DNA from: Adhaeribacter arboris
GTDB lineage: Bacteria; Bacteroidota; Bacteroidia; Cytophagales; Hymenobacteraceae
Direction: 5' to 3'
Assembly: GCF_003023845.1 (NCBI RefSeq)
Contig: NZ_PYFT01000001.1
Location: 1,922,001-1,986,000, forward strand
Length of the DNA stretch: 64,000 nt
Shown here: piece by piece, positions 1 to 9,256 of the stretch
How positions within the stretch are numbered: the first letter of the stretch is position 1
Layout of the letters: each line of letters opens with the position of its first letter
Position numbers and translations under genes: made by a program
Notes under the pieces: generated by a model
What the model was told of the DNA's origin: nothing
Databases searched by the model: none
What the model saw: only the letters and a program-made list of their open reading frames with translations

Positions 1-1
1 A

Positions 2-58
2 AGACATACCCAACAGTTAAAAAATATAATTGAACAGCTAGCTACCTCTAGCAATTAG
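2..58 (+). CDS. possible C-terminal end of a gene cut by the window edge
   Basis: An open frame enters from the left edge and ends at a TAG at 56-58. It encodes 18 residues (RHTQQLKNIIEQLATSSN), which have a helical, charged look. It is too short to assign a family. It could equally be chance, so this is only a candidate partial gene. Confidence 0.25.
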   Translation, partial: RHTQQLKNIIEQLATSSN

Positions 59-302
59 TAGCAGGGAGCTAAATTAGCTTTTAGGTATAAAGTTGTTCTT
101 TAGTAGAAGAGCCGTCTTAAGTTGACAACTGCTATAAGGAAAAAACCATTTTCCAATCAACGTGAAAAGTTCTAAAGTTAGATTCAAAGAATAGTCATCA
201 TCCGCATTTCTTAAAGAAGAAAAAAAACTATTTACTTACAGAAAGGATCTGGTAGGATTTATTATTTCTTATCAGGGATGAAATGTTATCTTTTTTAAAA
301 GT
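59..302. other. AT-rich non-coding stretch
   Basis: No convincing open frame, RNA or repeat is visible here. It separates the possible gene end at the window edge from the terminator at 303-348. Confidence 0.4.
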
Positions 303-348
303 AAAAGCAGCGACTTTAATAAATTACTTAATAAAATTCGCTGCTTTT
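303..348. terminator. hairpin terminator, probably bidirectional
   Basis: AAAAGCAGCGA at 303-313 pairs with TCGCTGCTTTT at 338-348: an 11-bp perfect stem with a 24-nt loop and T/A runs on both sides. It lies downstream of the minus-strand gene that ends at 441, so it can terminate that gene and anything arriving from the left. Confidence 0.65.
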
Positions 349-440
349 TCCTACTTCTACCCTATCCACCAATTTTTAAAACTCAAGCATTTAACGCTAA
401 CTGGTAAACAGGAGAGAATATTTAATACTTAAAATAAAAT

Positions 441-806
441 TTACTCTAGCGCCTGGAAGTAAATATGTTCCGGGAACTTACCCAGGGCAAACAAAGTAAC
501 GTCGCAGAGCCATACCGACTGAATAGCGTGGTTTAAGGGCTTGTAATACGCGCCACCGCCAGGTTCTCCCACCTTAACGCGATCTAAAGCTAACGCCCCG
601 GCAAATGGTTGTTCACTCATTTTTACTACTACCCGGTTTTTTCCTTTGGCCAGAAAATCGAGCATGTCATCGGTGCCGGCTACCATGGCCAGGTTGCCTT
701 TAGGTCCGGGGTAATCGGGTAAATCAATGTACCAGGTGCCGGGCGATTCTTTATAAAACGTAAATTTTATTGGGTTTGTCGAGGTTGTATTCCAGCTAGC
801 CAGCAA
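441..806 (-). CDS. small DUF6717-like protein, 5' end disturbed
   Basis: 121 residues. The C-terminal half (PFAG, EPGGGAYY, SVWLCDVTLFALGKFPEHIY) resembles the DUF6717 family, small proteins of unknown role with a similar PF-G / GGxWY / WLC pattern; this match is from memory. The only in-frame start is a TTG at 804-806. Just upstream the same frame reads LCLLIIGAALLAS, a good signal-peptide core, but has no ATG. ATGs at 831 and 843 lie one base out of frame. Removing one base from the AAAAGG run at 823-828 would give MIRIMLLIIGAALLASWN, a normal secretion signal. The intact protein is therefore probably exported, and this copy is either frameshifted or carries a sequence error. Confidence 0.6.
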   Translation of the reverse strand: MLASWNTTSTNPIKFTFYKESPGTWYIDLPDYPGPKGNLAMVAGTDDMLDFLAKGKNRVVVKMSEQPFAGALALDRVKVGEPGGGAYYKPLNHAIQSVWLCDVTLFALGKFPEHIYFQALE

Positions 807-1018
807 TGCAGCTCCTATTATTAAAAGGCATAATTCTTATCATGCGGAAAAACATTACCAAATTTGGCAAAGTTTCGAGGAAGGCCGCAGAATAACAGAT
901 TTATAGCTGGCAGCTATAATTGGTTTGCCAATTATAAAAATTTAAAGAAATATCACCTCTATTTCACCCCGTATAAGATTGACCCTTTTTAAAGTTTACC
1001 TTATTTACTTTACCTGGT

Positions 1019-3643
1019 TTACTCTTCTTCTTCCGCCATCTCCAGCAGCAGATTTGCCATTAAAGCCGTCCAGCCGGTTTGGTGCGAAGCGCCTAAGCCT
1101 TGGCCGGTATCGCCGTTAAAAAATTCGTAGAAAAAATGGTGGTCTTTAAAGTGCGGATCTTTTGTAAAAGGCTCGTGGGCAGAATGGTAATGCGTTTTGC
1201 CGTTTTCGTCTTTTTCGAATAAATGCAGCAAACGGGTAGTTAACGCACGGGCAATTTGCTTTAAATTTAACTTATTACCGGAACCAGTCGGGAATTCATA
1301 AATGTATTCTTTGCCGTAGTATTTATAGTATTTCCGGAGCGCCTGAATAATTAAATAATTCATGGGAAACCAAATCGGGCCGCGCCAGTTAGAATTACCG
1401 CCGAACATAGAACTGGTACTTTCGCCGGGCTCGTACTGAATCACATGTTGGCGGCCTTGATACGTAAAAATATACGGATTTTGCTCGTGGTATTTCGATA
1501 AGGATCGTATCCCAAACTCCGATAAAAATTCGGCTTCATCGAGTAGCCGTTTTAAGACATTCTCTAACCGGAAACCGCGCATAATGGAAAAAAGGTGATA
1601 ACCGTTTCCGTTCTGAACTTCGATGTGCGAAATAAGTTCGGCTAAATCCGGCCGGGTACGAATAATACCTACGGCCCGGCGTTTAAATTCACTCATCTGA
1701 TTGAAAATTTTGCTGTTAATAATTTCCACGGCCAACAACGGTATAATGCCCACCAGCGAACGAATTTTAAGGCGCTGGCTTTTGCCATTATCTAATTGTA
1801 CCGCATCGTAATAGAAATTATCATCATCGTCCCACAGCGATATATTTTTTTTCCCGATATTATCCATGGCCCAGCCTATATTCAAGAAATGCCGGAAAAA
1901 TTTAGCGGCCGATTCTTCGTAAGCCGGATTGCGCTTCGCTAACTCCAGCGACATCCGCAGCATATTTAAAGAAAACATGGCCATCCAACTGGTAGCATCG
2001 GCCTGTTGTAAACTTTTAATACCTGGCGGCATTTGATTACGGTCGAAAACCCCGATATTATCCAGCCCCAAGAAGCCACCTTCAAAAATATCATTCCCGT
2101 TCACGTCTTTCCGGTTTACCCACCAGGTAAAGTTCATCAGCAGTTTCTGAAAAGCCCGTTCCAGAAAGTCCCAATCCGGTACGCCGGTTTTTTTCTTATC
2201 AATGTCATATACCTGCCAAACCCCCCAGGCATGTACCGGGGGGTTTACGTCGCTAAAGTTCCACTCGTAAGAGGGTATTTGCCCATTGGGGTGCATGTAA
2301 TACTCCCGGAGCATGAGTAATAATTGCTGCTTGGCAAAGTTTGGGTCGATGTGCACGAACGTAGTGGCGTGGAAAGCTAAATCCCAGGCGGCGTACCAAG
2401 GATATTCCCACTTATCGGGCATGGAAATAATATTGCGGTTAGTGAGGTGTTCCCAACCTGCATTCCGCTTATCGGTGCGGTAAGGTAATTTATCTTTTAT
2501 TTCCCCATTTAACCATTTATACACGTCGAAATAATAAAACTGCTTCGTCCAGAGTAAACCGCCAAAAGCCTTGCGTACAATGGACTGGTGAGTCGGGGCT
2601 AACTTTTCGGGAATAATAAACTCGCGGTAAAAAGTATCGGTTTCGGCGCGCCGGCGCTCAAAAATTCGATTAAAATTGGTCCAGGGTTCAATAATCCGGT
2701 TCCGGACTAAACGCACCTTAAATACCACTGAAGATTTTGCGGGAACCGTAGCTTGCAGCCAAATGGCCGCTTTGGTACCTTGTTGCTCCGGATTAATGGT
2801 ATTCAGGCCGTTTACCACGTGATTGTTAATGCCGTCTTTTACAAAAGGAGTAGGATTAGCCGACCGGTAAATGCGCTCGTTATTCGTTTCGTTCTCGCAG
2901 AACAATTGTTGCCCCACGGCATCGTGGTACAAGAAAAAAGCGCCGTTGCGCGTAGAGTAAGTTTTTAAACAATCCGAAGATATGGAAGTAATGCGGGGTA
3001 CGGCATATTCCGGACTGTGCTTCCAGTAATTCCGAAACCACAAATGCGGCAGCACGTGAATGGGCGCCGGTTCTTCGGCCCGGTTATGCACGGTAATCTG
3101 CAGGAGAATGTCGTGCGTATCGGCTTTCGCGTATTCAATAAATATGTCAAAATACCGGTTATGGTTAAAAGCTCCCGTATCCAAAATTTCATATTCCGGC
3201 TGAAATCGGTCGAGCCGGTTTTTCTGGATTAAATCATCGTACGGAAAAGGCGTTTGCGGGTATTTATACAAATACTGGCAGTAAGAATGCGTGGGGGAAG
3301 AATCCAGGTGAAAATAAATTTCTTTTACATCTTCGCCGTGGTTGCCTTGTCCGTTGGTCAGTCCGAAGAGCCGCTCTTTTAAAATGGGATCCTGACCATT
3401 CCAGAAAACCGGAGCTAAACATAGAATTTGCTGGTAATCGCAGAAGCCGGCAATTCCTTCTTCGCCCCAACGGTAGGCATTGCTACGGGCTAAATCGTGG
3501 GTGATAAAGTTCCAGGCATCCCCGTTTGGGCTATAATCTTCGCGAACGGTTCCCCATTGACGCTCCGCCAGGTAAGGTCCCCAGCTTTTCCAGTTTCGGT
3601 TATTCGGCGATTGTTCTAGCCGCTCGTATTCGTTCGTATCCAT
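1019..3643 (-). CDS. GH63-like glucosidase (MGH1-type alpha/alpha barrel)
   Basis: 874 residues, matching the length of the bacterial GH63 / mannosylglycerate-hydrolase-like proteins usually annotated 'glucosidase'. The N-terminal third is a beta-rich domain (LAERQWGTVREDYS near residue 30). The C-terminal half is the barrel, with the family-typical blocks WYAAWDLAFH, PSYEWNFSDVNPPVHAWG, EGGFLGLDNIG, QADATSWMAMF and GNSNWRGPIWFPMNYL. The acidic residues in WDLAF and EWNFSD are where the family's catalytic acids sit. No signal peptide is seen, so it is probably cytoplasmic and acts on alpha-glucosides or compatible-solute glycosides. It stands alone, and its substrate cannot be read from context. 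Confidence 0.85.
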   Translation of the reverse strand: MDTNEYERLEQSPNNRNWKSWGPYLAERQWGTVREDYSPNGDAWNFITHDLARSNAYRWGEEGIAGFCDYQQILCLAPVFWNGQDPILKERLFGLTNGQGNHGEDVKEIYFHLDSSPTHSYCQYLYKYPQTPFPYDDLIQKNRLDRFQPEYEILDTGAFNHNRYFDIFIEYAKADTHDILLQITVHNRAEEPAPIHVLPHLWFRNYWKHSPEYAVPRITSISSDCLKTYSTRNGAFFLYHDAVGQQLFCENETNNERIYRSANPTPFVKDGINNHVVNGLNTINPEQQGTKAAIWLQATVPAKSSVVFKVRLVRNRIIEPWTNFNRIFERRRAETDTFYREFIIPEKLAPTHQSIVRKAFGGLLWTKQFYYFDVYKWLNGEIKDKLPYRTDKRNAGWEHLTNRNIISMPDKWEYPWYAAWDLAFHATTFVHIDPNFAKQQLLLMLREYYMHPNGQIPSYEWNFSDVNPPVHAWGVWQVYDIDKKKTGVPDWDFLERAFQKLLMNFTWWVNRKDVNGNDIFEGGFLGLDNIGVFDRNQMPPGIKSLQQADATSWMAMFSLNMLRMSLELAKRNPAYEESAAKFFRHFLNIGWAMDNIGKKNISLWDDDDNFYYDAVQLDNGKSQRLKIRSLVGIIPLLAVEIINSKIFNQMSEFKRRAVGIIRTRPDLAELISHIEVQNGNGYHLFSIMRGFRLENVLKRLLDEAEFLSEFGIRSLSKYHEQNPYIFTYQGRQHVIQYEPGESTSSMFGGNSNWRGPIWFPMNYLIIQALRKYYKYYGKEYIYEFPTGSGNKLNLKQIARALTTRLLHLFEKDENGKTHYHSAHEPFTKDPHFKDHHFFYEFFNGDTGQGLGASHQTGWTALMANLLLEMAEEEE

Positions 3644-3905
3644 TCATCTGAGATATGCAATGCCTGAAATTAAGAAAAAATATCAGCTTAATTAAACAAG
3701 CTTTTCATACCCTGATTTATAAACAAATTAATAAGAATAGAATACAAATTAAGATGAAGGACTACACTGTTTTATTTAAGAAAAATACTTACTATTTAAA
3801 AAGCTCGCCATACATTAAAATAACATTACTTGCTGATAATATTCTTCCTTTTTGGCTGTAGAAAATCAGCTTTAAAAGTTTACTGATTTAAATAAAATTA
3901 GTGGG

Positions 3906-4148
3906 TTAATCTTCTTGCCGCTTTAAATTAGGCTGTTCCGATTTTACAATTTCTAAAATGTCGGCGGGAGTACCGGCAATAAAATCAGGATTTTCTTTGC
4001 CGGCTACTTCTGGAATATCGTATCGCCAATTTACCCAAATAGATAATACTTGATTTTTTTTACAAGCTACAATATCCCGGGCTTCATCGCCCACATAAAT
4101 TATCTCTTTGTTTTCAAGCGAGTATTTTTTCAAAAACTTTTTTATCAC
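3906..4148 (-). pseudogene. 5'-truncated HAD-family phosphatase remnant
   Basis: 80 residues from a GTG at 4146-4148. The text IIYVGDEARDIVACKKN is the HAD motif-IV region (GDxxxD) of phosphoglycolate-phosphatase-like enzymes, preceded by VIKKFLKKYSLE (motif III Lys region). The catalytic DxD nucleophile motif, the cap domain and everything N-terminal are missing. The open frame continues upstream only about 11 codons (TSSYPIIDKDK) to a stop. It cannot be a working phosphatase, and I read it as the surviving 3' third of a deleted gene. Confidence 0.7.
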
Positions 4149-4630
4149 TTTGTCTTTGTCAATAATCGGATAAGAGGATGTTTAAATTTTAAAGGTTGTA
4201 CAATTAGAGATTATCTAACGAATGCGGTTGATTGCCTTGAGTCAGCTTTTTAACACTTGTTTTGTTAGGAAATATTTCCCTTACTTAGTGAAAGTAGCGG
4301 CTTCAACCCTTGCTTCAATTTCAATTGGCAGCCTACTGGAGCCATCCATTCAGAAACAGAATGAATTAACCTTCTGAAAATCAGTAAACTTATATTTTAC
4401 CTTCTTTTTAAAATTAGCTCTTAAAAATTTTAAAAATACTCTAAACTTTTAATGGATTTACAAGTTAATGGGCGTTACATTTTACTACTATGTAACTACT
4501 TCTGACTTTAGAACAGTCAAGTGCCTTTCTAATGTGAATACAAGTAGAATTTCTGCCTTTATTTTCTGTTTATTTAAAAATAAATCGGTTTTCCAAAGTC
4601 GTTTTATCGAAATACCTAAACCTTCCCGGC
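4149..4630. other. AT-rich non-coding stretch beside a gene remnant
   Basis: This would have held the 5' two thirds of the HAD gene, but no HAD motif is recoverable in any frame. It is very AT-rich with only short random frames, consistent with an old deletion or rearrangement. It also contains the upstream region of the secreted protein starting at 4631. Confidence 0.45.
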
Positions 4631-7270
4631 ATGCAAAAGATGAATACCGCTTATCTGTCCTTAGTATTTGGGTTTATAGTAAAATGGTGCTTTATGTTTT
4701 TAATAGGTATCCTACCACTTACTCAGGGTAATGCTAGCACTCCTCTCCCAAAAACTAGTACATTCATTCGCGCGAACAATGCGCGTGAAGCAATTATTTT
4801 AGCTAAGGAGCAAGTAGTCAGTTTTTCGCATGTTAATGCCGATATCGATCAGCCCATTCAGACTCTTAATCATGGCGCGATTCATCATTTAGAAGCCTTA
4901 CCCACCAAAAACGTAAATATCAAAGCAAATATTCCCCCTAACTCACCACCAGATGTAGTAAGACCACCCACCAACCAAGCGCTTATAACAGAGAAATTTT
5001 TTTCTTTTTCCGCGGGCCAGTACACCGATCCTGATGCCAGCGACACCTTATCCTTTCGGGCTACTCTGGCCGATAAAAGCCACTTACCCGCCTGGTTGAA
5101 ATTTAATGCCGGTACCCTTACTTTTAGCGGTACGGCTCCCGCCATTGAAACAGATTTAACGGTGCTGGTAACGGTTACCGATAAAGACCAGGCTTCGGTA
5201 ACTATCAATTTTCGGATTTTAGTTCGGCGACCCACTCCCCCAGTTATTTCGGGTGAATTAAAGAAATGGCACAAGATAACGCTCACTTTTAATGGCCCTT
5301 CAGCGAGCGAAACCGATGTTGTTAATCCTTTTTTAAATTACCGCCTGAACGTTGTTTTTAGTAAGGGAAGCCGAAAACTGGTGGTGCCGGGGTATTATGC
5401 CGCCGACGGAAATGCCGGGGAAAGCAGCACTACCAACGGTGCTAAATGGCGGGTTCATTTTTCTCCGGACGAAACCGGCAAATGGACGTACCGGGCCTCT
5501 TTCCGGGAAGGAAAAAATGTGGCCGTAAGTAGTGCGGTTAACGCCGGCAGTGCGGTTGCGTTCGACGGCGTAACCGGCAGTTTTACCGTTGCGCCTACTA
5601 ATAAAACCGGGTCTGATTTACGGGCGCAAGGGCGTTTACGGTATGTGGGCCAGCATTATTTGCAATTCGCCGAAACTGGGAAATACTTTTTAAAAGGCGG
5701 CGCCGATAGTCCGGAAAACTTTTTAGCTTATCAAGAATTTGATAATACCTACAGTCAGAATCCGGCCGCGGATTACACCAAAACGTATGGTTCGCATTTA
5801 ACTGATTGGCAACCCGGAGATCCTACGTGGCAAGCCGGAAAAGGAAAAGGCATCATTGGGGCACTTAATTACCTGGCTGGCAAAGGTATGAACACGGTTT
5901 ATTTCTTAACCCTGAACGTGAACGGCGATGGTAAAGATGTCTGGCCCTGGACTTTGCCCACCGAAATGGTTAGATACGATGTTTCCAAGCTGGATCAATG
6001 GGAAATTGTTTTCTCGCACATGGATAAACTCGGTTTGATGCTCCACGTCGTTACCCAGGAACAGGAAAATGATCAATTACTCGATAACGGGGAATTAGGC
6101 ACGCAACGCAAATTATATTACCGCGAATTAATTGCCCGCTTCGGCCATCATTTAGCGATTACCTGGAACCTAGGCGAAGAAAGCACGAATACCGATGCGC
6201 AACGAAAAGCCTTCAGCCAGTATATCCGGCAGTTAGACCCTTATAAAAGCCCCATTAACGTTCATTCGCATCCGGCTCAAAGAGCGGCGGTGTATACACC
6301 CTTGTTGGGTTACACTCCCCTGGAAGGCCCTTCTTTGCAGATAGTTCACCCCGAAGATACCCACGCGGAAACTTTATATTGGCTTGATCAATCGGCGAAA
6401 AGCGGGCATAAATGGATTGTGACTCTGGATGAGATTGGACCTTCTACTACCGGAGTAAAGCCGGATGCCGCTGATTATGACCATGATTTAGTGCGGAAGC
6501 ATGCTTTATGGGGAAATTTAATGGCGGGCGGCGGCGGCGTAGAATGGTATTTTGGTTACCGATACCCGAATTCTGATTTAACGGCTCAGGACTGGCGTTC
6601 CCGCGACCAAATGTGGAATTTAACCCGCTTTGCCCTGCAGTTTTTCAAGCAATACCTTCCTTTCTGGCAAATGCATAGTGCCGATAATCTTACCGCTGAC
6701 CCTAATGATTACTGCCTGAGTTTAGCGGGTAAAATTTATGCCGTTTATCTACCTCAGGGCGGCGGCACAACCCTGAATTTAGGAAAAAATACCGGTAAGT
6801 ACCTAGTGCAATGGTACAATCCCCGGTTGGGTGGCGCCTTACAAACTGGCTCCGTTCGGCAAATTACGGGTCCGGGTATAAAATCTTTGGGCCTGCCCCC
6901 CGAAAAAAATAAGCAAGACTGGGTTTGTTTCATCACAAATGCTAGCAGTACTACTAACAACGAAGTTGCTACTATGTATAACTCCTTAAATCCGGCTTCA
7001 ACCAACGCTCTCGCGGAAACATTTTTTACTGTTTATCCCAATCCCATTCAAAATCAAATAACTATCCAAGCCAATCAACCAGTTGCCTTACCTGTTGAAG
7101 TAATATTGCGGGATAGTAAGGGTAAACTAGTAATCCGATCTTTATTTGATAAAGCAGAATTTTCAACCGCACAAGTGAATACGCATCAGCTAAAACCCGG
7201 CATTTACTATCTACAAATAAATTACGGTACTAAATTTTTTACCCAAAAATTGGTAAAATACGATAAGTGA
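4631..7270 (+). CDS. type IX-secreted DUF5060 putative glycoside hydrolase
   Basis: 879 residues. Order of parts: hydrophobic signal (about residues 10-35), linker, a cadherin/Ig-like domain (about 105-200: FTAGQYTDPD-type start, LPAWLKFN, GTLTFSGTAP), DUF5060 (about 206-305: NPFLNYRLNVVF, GAKWRVHFSPDETGKWTY), a TIM-barrel-like catalytic region (about 330-740), and a type IX sorting domain (about 797-879: FTVYPNPIQNQITI ... KLVKYDK). WNLGEE and VTLDEIG are likely acid/base and nucleophile glutamates by analogy with clan-A hydrolases. It should be exported by Sec, then secreted or surface-anchored by type IX. A second ATG at 4640 is an equally possible start. The polysaccharide substrate is unknown. 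Confidence 0.8.
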   Translation: MQKMNTAYLSLVFGFIVKWCFMFLIGILPLTQGNASTPLPKTSTFIRANNAREAIILAKEQVVSFSHVNADIDQPIQTLNHGAIHHLEALPTKNVNIKANIPPNSPPDVVRPPTNQALITEKFFSFSAGQYTDPDASDTLSFRATLADKSHLPAWLKFNAGTLTFSGTAPAIETDLTVLVTVTDKDQASVTINFRILVRRPTPPVISGELKKWHKITLTFNGPSASETDVVNPFLNYRLNVVFSKGSRKLVVPGYYAADGNAGESSTTNGAKWRVHFSPDETGKWTYRASFREGKNVAVSSAVNAGSAVAFDGVTGSFTVAPTNKTGSDLRAQGRLRYVGQHYLQFAETGKYFLKGGADSPENFLAYQEFDNTYSQNPAADYTKTYGSHLTDWQPGDPTWQAGKGKGIIGALNYLAGKGMNTVYFLTLNVNGDGKDVWPWTLPTEMVRYDVSKLDQWEIVFSHMDKLGLMLHVVTQEQENDQLLDNGELGTQRKLYYRELIARFGHHLAITWNLGEESTNTDAQRKAFSQYIRQLDPYKSPINVHSHPAQRAAVYTPLLGYTPLEGPSLQIVHPEDTHAETLYWLDQSAKSGHKWIVTLDEIGPSTTGVKPDAADYDHDLVRKHALWGNLMAGGGGVEWYFGYRYPNSDLTAQDWRSRDQMWNLTRFALQFFKQYLPFWQMHSADNLTADPNDYCLSLAGKIYAVYLPQGGGTTLNLGKNTGKYLVQWYNPRLGGALQTGSVRQITGPGIKSLGLPPEKNKQDWVCFITNASSTTNNEVATMYNSLNPASTNALAETFFTVYPNPIQNQITIQANQPVALPVEVILRDSKGKLVIRSLFDKAEFSTAQVNTHQLKPGIYYLQINYGTKFFTQKLVKYDK

Positions 7271-7411
7271 GCACGCGAATACTATTTTCAAAGTTAGTAG
7301 ATTTATAATTAGGCTATTTGTACTAAAATAACTTATTTGATCAAACCAGATTTAAAAGGATAAATTACACCGAAAGTATATAATTAGAATAATTTCATTA
7401 ATTTTAACAAG

Positions 7412-7445
7412 AAAAGCCAGTCTGATGGGTTAGGACTGGCTTTTT
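7412..7445 (+). terminator. rho-independent terminator
   Basis: AAAAGCCAGTC at 7412-7422 pairs with GACTGGCTTTT at 7434-7444, followed by more T. It is an 11-bp stem with an 11-nt loop. It separates the DUF5060 gene from the acyltransferase, whose ATG is only 23 bp further on. Confidence 0.8.
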
Positions 7446-7467
7446 ACTGTTTATTTCTACCTAAAAA

Positions 7468-8019
7468 ATGCTGGCAAAATTTTTATCAAAAATAATATTT
7501 AAAGTTTCGGGCTGGAAAGTAATTGGCCGCATTCCGGCGAGCGTTCCTAAATGTATTATGATTGCGGCACCACATACGAGTAATTGGGATTTCTTGTATG
7601 CCCGTTGTGCTTTTTATATTATGGGGGTAGATGTTCGTTTTACCATTAAGAAAGAAGCAGTTAAATGGCCTTTGCTGGGTCCCTGGATTCAATATATGGG
7701 AGCCTTACCCGTAGACAGAAGTAAAAACAACAGCCTGGTACAAGCCATGATCGATATTTTTAACCAGAACGAGAAAATGGTAATTCTAATTACGCCGGAA
7801 GGAACCCGTAAATACCAGCCACGTTGGCGGCGGGGCTTTTACCACGCCGCGGTAGGTGCTAAGGTACCCATTTGCTTAGGCTACCTCGACTACGCCAAAA
7901 AAGAAGCGGGAGTGGGACCCATCTTCTATCCTACCGGTAACATCGAGAAAGATTTAGAAGAAATTCTGGCCTTTTACCGGACTAAAACCGCTAAATTTCC
8001 GGCAAACGGAGTACGTTAA
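7468..8019 (+). CDS. 1-acyl-glycerol-3-phosphate acyltransferase family (PlsC-like)
   Basis: 183 residues. It has the acyltransferase HX4D motif (APHTSNWDF near residue 36) and the acyl-acceptor block PEGTR (near residue 110). This places it in the PlsC/LPLAT superfamily, which moves an acyl chain onto lysophosphatidate-type acceptors at the inner membrane face. The length is typical of the short Bacteroidota variants that lack extra membrane segments. It starts right after a strong terminator, so it must have its own promoter in the short gap or rely on read-through. Whether it is the housekeeping PlsC or a paralogue with another acceptor cannot be told. Confidence 0.85.
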   Translation: MLAKFLSKIIFKVSGWKVIGRIPASVPKCIMIAAPHTSNWDFLYARCAFYIMGVDVRFTIKKEAVKWPLLGPWIQYMGALPVDRSKNNSLVQAMIDIFNQNEKMVILITPEGTRKYQPRWRRGFYHAAVGAKVPICLGYLDYAKKEAGVGPIFYPTGNIEKDLEEILAFYRTKTAKFPANGVR

Positions 8020-8380
8020 TCATATTTTTCTACCATACAAACCCGGGTTTTACACCAGATTAATTTTTAACTCTCCTTATAAGCCAAGTCTTTCAATCGA
8101 AATAGCTAAAAAGCTTTCGTGAATGGATAGCAGTAGTAATGCCTGCTTTTAGCTAATAGAAGCGCTGGGTATTAAAGCTTAAAGCTACATATCACCATCC
8201 GCTTTGGTTTAAGTTGAAGTTATTATTTTGAACAACAGATTAAATTTATCAATTTTAGATGTACATTGAGCTACAGTCGCCAAGCAGAGGTATCTCAAAT
8301 CTCCTACCATTGGTCATACTTGTTCCTTGGCGGTTATTGAACCACTGAAAATTCCGAGATCTCATTACAAATAATTAAGG
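8020..8380. other. intergenic stretch with nothing recognised
   Basis: 361 bp with no convincing gene, RNA or repeat. It presumably carries the promoter of the small exported protein downstream. Confidence 0.4.
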
Positions 8381-8725
8381 ATGAAAAGTTTAACCTTGTT
8401 TTTAGCGATTGTTACATTTTATGGCTCAACTTGCTTAGCACAACAAAAAGAGCCGGCTTTAGTACAGTTTAAACTTAAAAATGCCTCACTTCTTCCTAAA
8501 AGAATTACCATTATCTCCTACCAGCCAGGAGACCCCGGAAATGGAACCGAATCCGTTACTGTTGCTCCTAAATCTGAAAAAGAAGTAAAATTTAAGGAAG
8601 GAACAAAAATTTATTTGGCTAATTCAAAACAGGTAGATGCTGTTATGAGCGGGAAAAGAATTGATTCAGACAAACCTTTTTTAATAGTTCAAAAGAATAA
8701 CGGCGGAAAAACAATTCCATTTTAA
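8381..8725 (+). CDS. small exported protein of unknown function
   Basis: 114 residues. A clear Sec signal peptide (MKSLTLFLAIVTFYGSTCLAQ) is followed by about 93 mature residues, mostly beta-strand with basic patches (FKLKNASLLPKRITIISYQPGD, KSEKEVKFKEG). I do not recognise a named family. The alternating pattern suggests a small beta-sandwich in the periplasm. It is monocistronic: a hairpin follows it and rnpB lies beyond. Confidence 0.7.
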   Translation: MKSLTLFLAIVTFYGSTCLAQQKEPALVQFKLKNASLLPKRITIISYQPGDPGNGTESVTVAPKSEKEVKFKEGTKIYLANSKQVDAVMSGKRIDSDKPFLIVQKNNGGKTIPF

Positions 8726-8761
8726 AACAACCACTAACATACCTGAACGCTAAAATACATA

Positions 8762-8794
8762 TTTGATTACTAAACTCAACGTAATCAAAGTTTT
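8762..8794 (+). terminator. hairpin terminator of the small exported protein gene
   Basis: TTTGATTAC at 8762-8770 and GTAATCAAA at 8781-8789 form a 9-bp stem with a 10-nt loop, followed by GTTTTA. The stem is AT-rich, so strength is uncertain. Confidence 0.5.
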
Positions 8795-9064
8795 ACTCGT
8801 CCTTCTTCACCTTTACTATAATACGAGCAGATTTCAGATTTATTTTTTTATAAATATCTAATCTAGTTAATGGATGTAAACTGCTTTTTCTAGATCAGAA
8901 CCAAAATCAATAAATTTAAGTTAATTTGTAAAAATATAGCAAGCCGTCTTATCGCTGCGCCGCGAGGCGGAGAGGAAAGTCCGGGCAACACAGAGCAGTC
9001 TACTTCCTAACGGGAAGGATTCCGGCAAAATCCGGGATACAGCCAGTGCCACAGAAAATAACCG

Positions 9065-9146
9065 CCGGTACAGTTACATTTACCAGGCACCATTTACCAA
9101 AACTTGGTCATTGGAAAATGGTACCTGGTAAATGTAACTGTACCGG
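9065..9146 (+). repeat. rnpB: 7-nt-periodic hairpin insertion in P12 of RNase P RNA
   Basis: 9065-9095 and 9116-9146 form a 31-bp stem with a single mismatch, capped by 20 nt. This is the P12 position: just after AACCGCC and just before GGTAAGGGTGAAA. The sequence is 7-nt periodic: CCA recurs at 9083, 9090 and 9097, and TG(G) at 9105, 9112, 9119, 9126 and 9133. Ordinary P12 helices are much shorter. Confidence 0.75.
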
Positions 9147-9256
9147 TAAGGGTGAAAAGGTGCGGTAAGAGCGCACCAGTACGCGGGCGACCGTTGTAGC
9201 TGGGTAAACCTTAGGCGTTGAAAGACCAAATAGGCTGGCAGCTCATTTAGCTTAGA

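Noticed and set aside
3655-3861. 68-residue Lys/Ile-rich open frame downstream of nothing
   Set aside because: Composition follows the AT-rich DNA, with no recognisable motif or ribosome-binding site.
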